Below, piece after piece: positions 21,341 to 32,172 of a stretch of DNA of 64,000 nucleotides. The stretch comes from Adiantum capillus-veneris (taxonomy: Eukaryota > Streptophyta > Polypodiopsida > Polypodiales > Pteridaceae): contig CM043966.1 in assembly GCA_014529385.2 (NCBI GenBank), positions 43,569,537 to 43,633,536 on the forward strand, read 5' to 3'. Position 1 is the first letter of the stretch, and the number at the start of each line of letters is the position of its first letter. The notes below the pieces were generated by a model. That model saw only the letters and a program-made list of their open reading frames with translations. It was not told the origin of the DNA and did no database searches. The position numbers and the translations under genes are program-made.

Positions 21341-22680
21341 AAAGGTAAATATAAACTCTCTCCTAAAGAGCTAGAATATTTTTGTAAGGACCACAAATGT
21401 TTTAAGTGTGGGGAGCAAGGCCATGGTTATCGTCCTTGCCCCAAGAGAATTGCCCGCATTGAGACTCCTAGAGCCTCTATGTTTGAAGCTCCAAAAGAGG
21501 ATGCTCATTGCCAAGGATTTCTCCTTTCCTATACTTGCGGGGGAAAGATGGAAGAGCATGATGCCTTTATTTTGTTTGACCTTGGTTCAACTCACAACTT
21601 CATATCCACGGAGTTGACCACTAAGGTAGGCATACAAGCCCATGAGATGGGAGATGCATTGAAATCTAATGGAGCTATCAAGGGATAAGACGTCTCAGTT
21701 ACTTCCTTAATTGGCAAAACTAAGACTTCATGTCCAAAGCCATGTGGACAAAAAGGATTTCTTCATCTCCCTCTCAAACATGAGAATGTTGTCGTTGGGG
21801 CACCATTGTTTAACCGCATGGCTTCCAACATGAAGCTTCCTAAAAGGAGAATCTACTTCATCTACATGGAAAAGAGCATGTACATAGATGCTCATGAGTT
21901 GGGGAACACCATATCCCTGTAATAAAGGGAATCAAGAGGAATTAGAGTTTTCTAATTTTCTAATGGATTCCAAGATGTTTTCATTGATGACATCCCTAGT
22001 AAGCTACCTCTGAAATGAGGGATGATGACCATGCAATTGATCTCCTATCAGGAAGCTCACCGCCTAACAAGCCTCCTTATAGATTTTCACAAGCTCAACA
22101 AGAGGAGATCATGAGGCAAGTGCATGAATTGGTGGAAAAAGGGACGGTGAGGTATAGCTCCTCTCCATTTTGTTCACCATTACTTTTAGTGCAAAAGAAA
22201 GACGAGACATGTCACATGTGTGTCGACTATAGATCACTAAATAAGATCACTATTAAAAATAGATTTCCCGTGCCGCAAGTAGAAGATCTATTTAATGATT
22301 TACATGTTTTGGCCTGACAAATGCTCTAGACGCATTCAAACTCATGATGGACAAAAATCTTCAGACCATTCAAATTCTCTTGAGGAGTACAAGCAACACC
22401 TCCAGGTAAGCTTTCAAGTTGTGAGAGAGAATAAGCTTTTCATTAATCAAAAGAAAAGTGAATTTTTCCTACGAGAGATTCAATATTTAGGTCACATTAT
22501 CTCTGAAGATGGCACCCATATGGATCCAACAAAGTTAGAGATAATAAAAGGATGGCCTAATCTAAGGAATGTACAGGAGGTACGAATCTTCATAGGTATG
22601 TGTGCATACTATAGATGCTTCATAAAAAAAATTATCGCTAATAGCAGGTCTATTACATGACTTAACAAAAAACAACATTA
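21341..22680 (+). pseudogene. A1 zinc knuckle, protease and truncated RT
   Basis: A complete zinc knuckle CFKCGEQGHGYRPC lies at about 21396-21437. The protease motif reads ILFDLGSTHNFIS, with Leu where DSG/DTG proteases have Ser or Thr. RT begins at about 22015 with PPYRFSQAQQEEIMRQV, SSPFCSPLLLVQKKD and CVDYRSLNKITIKNRFPVP. It then jumps from VEDLFNDLH straight to FGLTNAL and again past the DD active site to the KLFINQKKSEFF and LGHIISEDGTHMDP part. Two internal deletions therefore remove the catalytic aspartates. Confidence 0.85.
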
Positions 22681-23260
22681 AGTATTCATGGACTGCAAAA
22701 GTGCGAGAAGCTTTTGATAAGCTTATCTCTCAACGTGTGCTCACACTTTTAGATCCCTCAATGACATTTGAGGTCCAATGTGATGCTTGTGGTGATTGCA
22801 TTGGAACTATTTTGCTTCAAGAAGGGCATGCCATAGATGATAGCATATGAGTGTCAAAGACTCAATTTCGATAAGTGACTATTGGGCAAGTACAAAAAAG
22901 AGCAACTAGCTATTCTATATGCCCTAAACACGTGGAAATACTATCTCTTGGGAATTCCATTCATTCTACAAATGGATCACAAAGCCTCAAGACTTCATGA
23001 CGCAAATCAAGCTCTCCGACAAACAAATGAGGTGAGCAATTTTTTTTTTCAATTTAAGTTTCATATTGTTCACGTTGCTAACAAGCAGAATCAAGTGGTG
23101 GATGCACTTTCACAACGTCCAAGGGTAAATGTGGTGTCTATAGCAACTCACAATGATCTAGCTTTTATGATAGATGAGTATGATATTGACCAAGAATTTA
23201 AGTACGTAAGTACATCCTTTGCAATAGGGAAGAAAAAGAACTATTCACCTTGAAGGATGG
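22681..23260 (+). pseudogene. A1 RNase H relic
   Basis: Plus-strand frames give LTLLDPSMTFEVQCDACGD (an RNase H Asp region), IGTILLQEGHA, KEQLAILYALNTWKYYLLG and ADVLS-like VVDALSQRPRVN. This is the RT-linked RNase H of gypsy elements, split by stops at about 22848 and 22877. Confidence 0.8.
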
Positions 23261-24500
23261 TTATCTTCCAAACGAGAATAGGCTATGTGTTAATCACCCA
23301 TACAATAAGAAATTCATATATGAATCCCATACTTCTCCTTATGCGGGGCAAATATGGATTCCATAATCTACTCTTCGAGGAGTAGAAATGTATTTTTGTT
23401 GGTCTACCATGAAACGTAAACATACAAGAGTATGTTTCAAAATATGTGGTATACCAAAAGTTGAAATTTGATCGAGGGAAGAGACTTGGATTGTTTCAGT
23501 CGATAGGCTTAACAAGAAAACACACTCTATGCCTGTCAAAAAGACTATTAAGGCACATCAAATGGAAACCCTCTTCAGATCTCAATTTTCAAGCATCATG
23601 GCTTTCCAACTCCATTGAACAAAGATCCTAGAATGACCAGTAATTTCTAGAAGGATCTCTTTGAGAATCTAGAAAGTAGACTAGATTTCTCTTTCGGCTT
23701 ATCATCCACAAACAGATGACCAAAGTGAAATAACTAATCTGATGATTCTTGAATCTACTAAAAGTCTATGTCATGGACGTAAATCAACGTTCTCAATTAG
23801 AGAAGTACCTACCTCTTATAAAGTATGCGTACAATGACATTGTACATACTTCTATGGGGAAAGGACCCTTCAAGGTTAAAGAGGGAATATCCAAAAGTCC
23901 CTTACTACTTAAGTATATGGGAAGATCTTCACTGTTGATGAATATAGCCAAGACTCAGAAGGATCTTGTCCAAAGATTAAAGAGGTTACATCCATCTCAA
24001 AGCAAAGGCAAAAAGGGCTGCTGCTAATAAGCACAGAAGAGCCTCAGCCTTTAAGAAAAATGATTGGGTCTTGATAAAGTTTCTCAAGGTTCATCTAAGG
24101 CATACTACGGGCAAGAATCCTTCGGGCCACCAAGAGTATTATGCTAAATTAGCAAAAAGATACTATGGTCCTTTTTAAATTCTTAAGCCAATGAATGAGA
24201 TGGCTTATCAATTAAAGTTGCCCAGCCATTGGCTCATGCACCATGTTTTCCATGAGAGCCTATGTAAGCCTTACAAAGGAGCACCATCAAAAGAAGCAAT
24301 AGTTGTAGAGCCTCCAAAAATCAAAGATCAAGAAGAAGTACTTCAACCTGAGTCCATCCTATGACATGAAGACAAGGTATTAAGAAACGGTAAGATTATC
24401 TAACGATATCTTATTAAGTTAAAGAATTATCCTTTTAAAGGTGCTAAATGGATGAAAAGAACCTAGCTTAAGGATAATATGAACCTTGTCAATGCTTACA
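23261..24500 (+). pseudogene. A1 integrase and chromodomain-like relic
   Basis: Short surviving pieces: MYFCWSTMK-like zinc region, an IGLTRKHTLCL/KRLLRHIKW piece, QLEKYLPLIKYAYNDIVHTS and LAKRYYGPF. After stops come AYQLKLPSHWLMHHVFH and a C-terminal KVLRNGKII...NYPFKGAKW stretch. In A2 that last stretch reads QYLFKFKSYPFEDARW, the end of a chromodomain. The DDE core is mostly deleted. Confidence 0.7.
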
Positions 24501-24872
24501 ATGCTGCACTAGAGTAAGCATATGAAAATTTATTTTAAATGAAAAATGGTTTTGTCTTATAAGACTAGTTCTCTTTTTATTGTGCACAAATTTAAGAAGG
24601 ATGCATGCTTAGGATCATGTTTGTGGTGACGACGTCTCCCAAACACCAAGTAGAACTTGTCACTCTAGTTTGGAAGTATGATATGGACTAAAGAGCAGAC
24701 ATGCTTGCGGCAGCTACATCTCCCAAGCACCAAATGGACTAGTCATCCATCTTGGAATGATGTCATAGGGTAAAAAGGGACCCTCTACCCGCTAAGAAAC
24801 ATGGACTAATGACTAGGCTTTATCTTCTCTACCTCATAGTCGAGGACACCTATGATTTCAAGAGAGAGGTAA

Positions 24873-25960
24873 TGTCAAAAAATATTATATCTAACTTTAC
24901 CAAATGATTTTCTCATATTAAACTGATCATTTAATGTGGGAGAATAAACGGGAACAAGAGTTAGAATAGAGACTTGTGCTTTTATCTCAACACGGGACCA
25001 AAAGGAGAGATGGTTGCATCTCAATAGGGGTCCAAAAGGAGATGGTCTATCAAAGAGCAATGTGCAATAAGTGCTTCTAGACTTACCTCAGTAGGGGACT
25101 AAGAGGAGAGATGGTTACATCTCAATAGGGGTCCAAAAGGAGTTAGTCTATCAATCAGCAATGTCCATCTAATGGAGCTTAAAAGACTTAAGGTTAGCTT
25201 CATTAAATAGCTCCAAAGTTAGTGTTAAATTGGCTTTGACCTTAGGCAAGTTAGGGCTGAGCTTGAGGTGGGAACCCGACCTAAGCTTGACGTGTTTGTC
25301 GTGCTTGATGATTAAGGTGCGTGCTTGATGACTAAGTTTCTTGAGGTGCTTGTCATGCTTAATGAGGAAGGTGCTTGAGAAGCTTCCCATGCTTGGGGGG
25401 TAAGGTGCTTGAGTAAAAAAGAGACCCTACAAACTTAATGAGGAAGGTGCTTGAGAAGCTTCCCATGCTTGGGGGCTAAGGTGCTTAAGTAAAAAAGAGA
25501 CCCTACAAACTTAATGGGGAAGGTGCTTGAGAAGCTCCCCATGCTTGGGGGTTAAGGTGCTTGAGTCAAAAAGAGACCCTACAAACTTAATGAAAAAGGT
25601 CCTAAGAATGAAAGTCCCAAAGTTAGGGGAATATTTGACTTAACATTCCACTCACCCAAAGGGCACCCGTTTTCTCAAAGGGCACATGGGACACATGTCA
25701 GACTCTCCCTAAGCTTAATCAGATGGTGTGTTTCAATGCCATTGGTTGGGCTAAAGAGGGGTCCAATGAGCTTCCAGTTCCATCCAACAAATATCTATAT
25801 ATTTTCAAGCTCTCTCTCTCTCTAAGGGGTAAGGAGGACACGTGTCCAAAGACTACCCATGCACTTGAATGCATGACGCATGGGGAGAGGGGTCCAATGA
25901 GCTTGAAACATGTGTAAAAGCTACAACTCACCTCAAGCAAGAAAGGGGGGTGCTGGGGGG

Positions 25961-26019
<59 letters not shown>

Positions 26020-26711
26020 ATTTTGTGGATTCATTCTAACTTGGTGAAAGTTGAGGAACTCCACCTTCTTCTCCAAGCTTGTGAGAAGTGAGAGCCTACA
26101 CCAAAACTCTTGGGTATGGAATGCAAATCCAACCAAGAGCCATGCTTCGATGCTTAAGCTTGCCATCTTCTCCATCTTCATTACTATGTTATTATGTATG
26201 CTAGGAAGAAGAGTGATGATAAATAAGGAACTATTTCTTTCTCCTATGGAATGTTTCTTCTTCCTTTTCCCTACCCTCATTCCCTGCTAGCTCTCTCCAC
26301 CTTCGAAGGTGTTTGAGGCCTTGGGACTGAGGCTTAGGATAGTTAATTATGCTTTCTACAAAGTTTATTTTTTGTGATGCATGAAGCTTTCCATCTTCAT
26401 TGCATCACCTAGGTCACAAGGAACACAAAGATTGTATTGTACCAAGTCTCTCTTGATGGGAGAAACTATAATACAAATGCCTATTGGAGGGGGGACCGGC
26501 TCCGTATGAATCTAGTCCTCAACTATTGTCATGTTCTCTAAACTCTCTCTCTTGAAAAAGTATTATTCATGCCAAGTTAACTAAGTACTATGTTTATGTT
26601 GCTACCATCAATTAAGTTCACCCGCTATGCTCGCAAAGTAATCTCACAAAAGTGCTTTATCTAATTTCCTAATTCCGCTACTCTCAAAGTTCATAGACCA
26701 TTTCCATTACA
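24873..26711 (+). repeat. 3' LTR of A1
   Basis: 1.84 kb, starting TGTCAAAAAATATTATATC and ending CCATTACA. It has fewer units of the GAGGTGCTTG/AAGGTGCTTGAG array (about 25280-25600) than the 5' LTR, and a longer (CA)n run at about 25965-26018. Confidence 0.9.
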
Positions 26712-26960
26712 AATTTTCTCATGTAGGAAAACAGAGTGTTTTTCATACAATGCATAACATCATGAGATTTTGCTCAAGAGCCACCGCATACTTAGCTAGG
26801 TATGATCGGGGGCAGGGGACCACCGGTCCCCCCCATCGGGCCGACGGTCCCCTGCCCTCAATCGTACCTAGCTAGGTATGTAGTGTCTCTCTCATAGAAG
26901 CTCATGATGTTCAGGTAAGTCACAATGTGGAAATTATTGTGAGAATTTATTCAAAACTTT
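26712..26960. repeat. Dispersed repeat copy 1 with palindromic core
   Basis: It begins AATTTTCTCATGTAGGAAAA directly at the A1 LTR border and is repeated at about 27263-27510. The palindrome at 26788-26880 is the core: arms of about 40 bases containing TAGCTAGGTATGATCGGGG and its complement around a short C-rich loop. Confidence 0.85.
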
Positions 26961-27262
26961 TTGTGAATCGGGAATACCATCCAATTGAGTAATCATGGGC
27001 TTTAAGATATCCTTCACATATCTCTCTATGATCTCTTGATCTAGCCTTGGTGGAGGTAGTAGCGGATAGTTTAAGAGATGCTTGTACCTTGCAAACCAAG
27101 TTGCAAAAATTTCCCAACTTCTTCTACGCTAGATTGGACATCAGTTAGGATCTATTTGTATTTCTTGTGGGGCTATAAGGTAGTATTTCTTGTCTCCAAG
27201 TCTTTGTTGAAGCCATCTTTCTCTTTGATTATGCTGATTGTCATGTACACAAGAAGACTTAG

Positions 27263-27510
27263 AAATTTTCTCATGTAGGAAAATGAAGTCTTTTTTAGTG
27301 TTTTCATACAATGCATAACATCATGAGCTTTTGCTCAAGAGGCACCGCATACCTAGCTAGGTACAATTGGGGGTAGGGGACCACCGGCCCCCCCACCGAC
27401 CGGCGGTCCCTTGCCCCCAATTGTACCTAGCTAGGTATGCGTTGCCTCCCTCAAAAAAACTCATGATGTTGAGGTAAGTTATGATGTGAGAATTTGTCCA
27501 AAATGTCTTG
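27263..27510. repeat. Dispersed repeat copy 2 with palindromic core
   Basis: Second copy of the 245-bp block. Its palindrome at 27347-27440 starts GCATACCTAGCTAGGTAC and ends GTACCTAGCTAGGTATGC, with a 14-base C/G-rich loop. Arms are complementary over about 40 bases with few mismatches. This is a foldback or MITE-type mini-element, or a duplicated locus containing one. Confidence 0.85.
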
Positions 27511-27542
27511 TGGTACTGCTTGTGCCGCTTCTTTTAATGGTT

Positions 27543-29720
27543 CTAAGATCCATCCTTGTTGGGTTGTGGATGAGGTAGACGTGCTTTCTTTTTAAGGAGG
27601 ACTTCATGGGTGATGAGATTAAGAGGTAAAGTAGGCATGTTATTTTCTTTTTCTAGCTCCTTAAATGGCTTTATGTAATCCCTGATGGCTAACTCCGTAA
27701 TCACTTTCTCCCATCTTTGATATTCATCCACCAATTTGTCTTGCTCAAGGTTTGAAGAGGTGGCTTGTGTGGAGGTTATTGGAAATGAAGTGAATTTTAT
27801 AGAATATATTCTCTCCTCCATTGAAGAAAGTGGTAGAACTATAGGTGTGACCTCAATGCCCCACTCCATCTAGCTGGGATGAGGATGCATAGGTGGTTGT
27901 TGTGCTTTGGCGAGCTCTTCTTTTAGCCTCTCAATTTCCTCTTGATATCCTTTTACCTTGGTTTCATGAGCTTTGATTGTCTATAGGTCAGTGGAAAATT
28001 AATCCTTGGTCTCTACAAGCTCTTGGAGGCTCATACTAATAGCTTCTTCCAAGGTTCCTACACCTAGAGATGGATTCTCCATTATGCATTGCAAGGCAGC
28101 CTCCTTTTGTTGATACTGCTCCAACATGATGTGGTGGGTTGTTCAAAGCCTCTTGTATTACATGTCTTGGATTATCATGCTTTCTTTTTTATTACTAAGC
28201 TACGTAGTGAGCGAAATCTTTAGAAGATGGCTAGTTAGCATCTTTAGAGGTGATTTCAGGTCAGACTTTCCTCTTGTTGGGATTTCATTTGTCTTCTAGC
28301 TTTGATATTGAATGCCTGTTCTTGTAGGTTAATGATTAGTACCTCATCGAGAGGCCCAATGTTAGTTTGTAGAGTGTTAGTGTCAAGAGAGGTTATAGTA
28401 TCCATAGGTAAGAGAGTATGTTGAGTAGGAGTTGTATCCAAGTTTGCCTTGCCTTGAATCTCCAAAAACTCTCTATTGTTTCTTACCCTGTTTTGGCCAA
28501 TTCCTCTTTGTCCCTTTCTTGGCTTTTCTTTCCTTAAGCTTTTTTATCCCCCTTATGATTTGTTTGTAGCTCTATATCTTGTAAAAAACTCTCATATTCC
28601 TTTTGAATATGCTCCACTTTCTCATGTAGTTGCTCATATGTCTAGTGTATGCCTTGAAACTGTATGGGGACAAAAAGGATATATCTTATGGGTATTCTTG
28701 GCTGAATGGGTTGCTGAGGAGCTTGGCCATGTGCCTCAATTTCCTCTTGAGTTTTCTCCTTGGCTCTAGGGGACTCTTGCAGAGATTGGGAATTCAAAAG
28801 AATTATTTCCAAATCATTATGACTTTCAAAGTTCACTAGTTTCTTTTAGATCTTGTGGTTGAGCCCTTGGTCAATGTTGACAGCGCTTTCCTTGGGGTCC
28901 TCGGCTTTTTTGTTATTGCTTTTGACAATTGAACCAACTCATTTTGAGATGGTGCAGGTGGAATTTCATCACCTATTCCCACAGCCTAGAATGCTAATCT
29001 TGTGAGAACATGCAGAGCATTGATATGGCTTTATTTCTTCCACTTGCCTTCCTTGGTGAATGATTTGAGTTCGTGAAGTACGTGGACTAAAAAATTAGAT
29101 GTTAATATCTTATGCTGGCCCAATAAAATACAAAGAGATGCTATCACTCCGTGGTGTGGTGTAGTGTACCTAGGAAACTTATCCATCATAAAGTGCTGAT
29201 GGTACAAACAAAGGGTAATGTCTATCTTTGGCTTCCTCAAATCTTGATAAGTATACTCATGGCCTAGTGTATTCTTGTACAAATTGTTCTGGCATTACCC
29301 ACTTCAAAAGATCATGCCGTGACTTTGGTAGTTTCAAAGCCTCTACAATGGTGTCCTCTGAAATGTGTACTTCTATGGGATTTCCCTCCTTCTATAATGG
29401 CATTGCCTTCCAGAGCAAAGGACTCTAACAATTTTGGCAAGTTTTCTTTAGATCAACTCTGCTGGTTTCATTCTCATATAATGATCCAAACCAACCCTAT
29501 TATTGAATTTAGACACTTACTATTTAATGAAAACTTATACATCTCCATAGGCAAGATGGTCGAGGTGAATTTCTTTCCCTGCTCATCATAGAACTCCCCA
29601 AGAAATATGAACACATTCTTCCCATGGAGAAGATCCTTCTGCACATAGAAAATAGGTACAATCCAAACATTCTAAAGCCGGTAGGTTCTCAGAGGTTGTT
29701 CATCCATTTTTTCTTTTCCT
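27543..29720 (-). pseudogene. Decayed minus-strand coding relic, unknown mobile-element protein
   Basis: Several neighbouring minus-strand frames give coherent protein-like text. Near 29650-29540: VQKDLLHGKNVFIFLGEFYD then FTSTILPMEMYKFSLN. At 29282-29031: LGHEYTYQDLRKPKIDITLC and VHVLHELKSFTKEGKWKK. At 28836-28642: KTQEEIEAHGQAPQQPIQPR. At 27869-27543: LVDEYQRWEKVITELAI and KPFKELEKENNMPTLPL. Stops and shifts separate them. The order and style (ordered N-part, then Gln/Pro/Glu-rich linker, then charged coiled part) look like a plant retroelement gag-like protein, but I recognise no defined family. The function is unknown. Confidence 0.4.
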
Positions 29721-29843
29721 TTTCCCTTTCGCTACGTAGATTCTTGTGTAACTAAGCCTGTTGATGATATTAGATAACCAAGTGAGCACATTGACGAGGC
29801 ATATGAGGTTTATTTGATAGCATCAATGTGAATATGATGTATT

Positions 29844-30015
29844 TGTCAGGACAAGGGTCCTGTACCCTAAGAACTAGGCTAGGCAAGGATTACGGCCAAG
29901 GGCCGGGCTAGGCAGTGTGGACAGGGGATCCGTCTAGGGCAAGGGGCTAGGAGCCCACCTATAAAGGGAGGTTGGGAGGAGGATCCAGTAGAGCCGAGTT
30001 GCCTAGTTTCTTACA
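29844..30015 (+). repeat. Short LTR-like end with TATA box and adjacent primer site
   Basis: It begins TGTCAGGACAAGG, has TATAAAG at 29960 and ends TTCTTACA. Directly after it TGGTATCATAGC (30017-30028) resembles the tRNA-Met primer site TGGTATCAGAGC with one change. This fits a 172-bp 5' LTR plus leader, but I found no second copy downstream, so it may be a remnant or a terminal-repeat miniature. Confidence 0.45.
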
Positions 30016-30029
30016 CTGGTATCATAGCA

Positions 30030-32134
30030 TAGGGGAGAGCAGCCATGGAGGGGAGGGAAAGGAGATTTTCATGGCTTCTCTTGCTCTCTTTCTCTCGCTC
30101 TTTCGATCATGCAAGGGCAAGGCCTCTCTTCTCTCATGCGAGTTTCCTCTCTCAGGCCGGGACGGAGGAGTAGATCGTGCTTGCATGCTAGGCCAAGCAC
30201 CGGTCAAGGTCGATTTTGACATGAAAACAGGGGCATTGCGGGCATGGCCGCTTAGGCGGGGTCGACGACGAAGCAAGAAAGAAACACCCGCGTGCAGGGG
30301 GGCTTGGGAAGTGGAAGCTGTCGGGTTGGACGTGCATGATAGCTGACGCAGAAGGGCTCGATAGGAGCGCCATGGCACTGCAGGAACTTTTCGACACAGG
30401 CGCAGCGCCTGGTTTGCATCCCCCCCCTCGGCAATTCGCTGTTTTTCTTCGCGCGCTACTGGCTTGACCGCCATGGCTCTGCGCAGTTTTCTTTTCATAT
30501 TGAAACGCTTAAGGCCCTTGGCCTTAGGACTTAATTTCACTTAGGGAAAGTGCCCACAGGTCGTACTCCACTGGGCTTATTCGGAAGATTTGCCACAAGC
30601 AAGCGGAAAAGGCCCATAAGTCTTTGGACCAGCATACTCGCAGAGTTGATTCGGGGCAATTTTCTCACATCCTTCCACTTTCACAACCCCAACATAGAGA
30701 CAACGGCAAGTACGATATTGCTCTTGATTTGCGGTATATCCGTCAGCACCGCTCGAGACCCGACGGCAGGGAACTTCTACACGGAGATGAAAAGTTCATC
30801 ATGCATGCTCATGCATCATTCAAAACTTCGAAGCTACGGCATCCGCACACAGAGGGATTATGAGGTTTGAGTTTCACCTTCTTGTCTTTTCATCGCTTTG
30901 TGGATATGATGGTATTGCAGGAGCCTGTAATTATTTTAATCATGGCCATGGTGCCTAAGTGACTACCATGGTCAGATCATTTCGTTCAATTTAGTTGGAC
31001 ATTACCACAGCTCGGACTACGGAGCAGGTCTCCAACAACACTACCCTATACCAGGAATGTTATGGGCTCCAACAAGGCAAGGTTGCCTAGGCGTACAAGT
31101 CAAATAGGCCATGTCAATAAGGTCAATTTTGAAAGGGGTACATCAATCATGTTTTGCCCAAGGAGCAAAGCTCCGTCCGCCACTCTCAATATGTATTGGG
31201 GGTATGATCTCGCCCAAGCATCTATAGATTGTAAAAGACAAGAAAATTCCATAGCTATGAGCTAAAACCCTAGTTTCCCGTGCCAAGGGCAATCTGCCAA
31301 GGGCAGTCAATAGGTATGTTAACTTGTTGCTTTGATCAAGCAGTATTTGATAATAACTGACATTTGCTAGCTCAGCTGTAGATGAGCATCGAGCAATCTT
31401 AAGATTCTCAATATTATGTCTTTCGGCAAGGCCCTTTACAGCATGAGGTAGAGTAGTTATTGAGCATGTACTTGATAACCTCTAGTATGCAATGGAATGG
31501 ATGATCACGGAAATCATTCATAGAACCAGGCCAGTTTGAGCTGCATAACTTGTGCGTGTTCTACTAATTTTCACTTACATTTACAATTCGACACGGTCGA
31601 CTCTCTTTGCTATGACATCTTTCGTCAATAGCATTTGTTGGCAATGAGGCCAGGTAGAGTTCCCTAGGCATCTTGCATTGAAACTCCCACGTTTTGCATA
31701 TGCTATGAGCATACAAACTTGGAAGGAATTTGGTAATCTGCTTGCAGGTTCTTTCATTACATGCCAAATGGATGTGTATGATACAAGGGACGTATATATA
31801 TACACGCAACAACTCTCTCTCGTGTAGCAGAAAAGGCTATGAGCAGTTATGGAACGAGTTCTTCTCCATCAAAATTTCAGGATGGCTGGTTACAACGGGA
31901 TAACCAGGTGAGTCGAATTTTCAACATGTTTGTTTTCATGTTTTCATTGGAAACGTTGTCTGTTATGTAACGCAAAGTGCTTTGCAAATTCACATGAAGC
32001 AAGGCTTCTCACGTGTGCCACGATACTGCCCATTGACTTGGCATCAAGGGCATTGGCACGCCAGTTTGGGAAACTGAAGGGCTTACAATTATGCATGCAC
32101 GCCTTAAGGAAAGTTCCTCAGCCTAGCATTCTCT

Positions 32135-32172
<38 letters not shown>

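Larger units (their letters stand above)
17821..26711 (+). mobile_element. Degraded Ty3-gypsy element A1 (8.9 kb)
   Basis: Related LTRs lie at 17821-19701 and 24873-26711, with a tRNA-Met-like primer site at 19703. Between them is a gag-protease-RT-RNase H-integrase order with a chromodomain-like C-terminus, so it resembles a chromovirus. All frames are broken, and the RT core and much of the integrase are deleted. I see no target duplication (left flank ...CAATA, right flank AATTT), so one border may have been rearranged. A second copy of the family is A2 at 36.1-60.8 kb. Confidence 0.9.

Noticed and set aside
30022-30540. Minus-strand ORF of 172 codons
   Set aside because: GC-rich, Arg/Ala/Pro-rich and overlapping an equally open plus-strand ORF; no domain, next to an LTR-like end.
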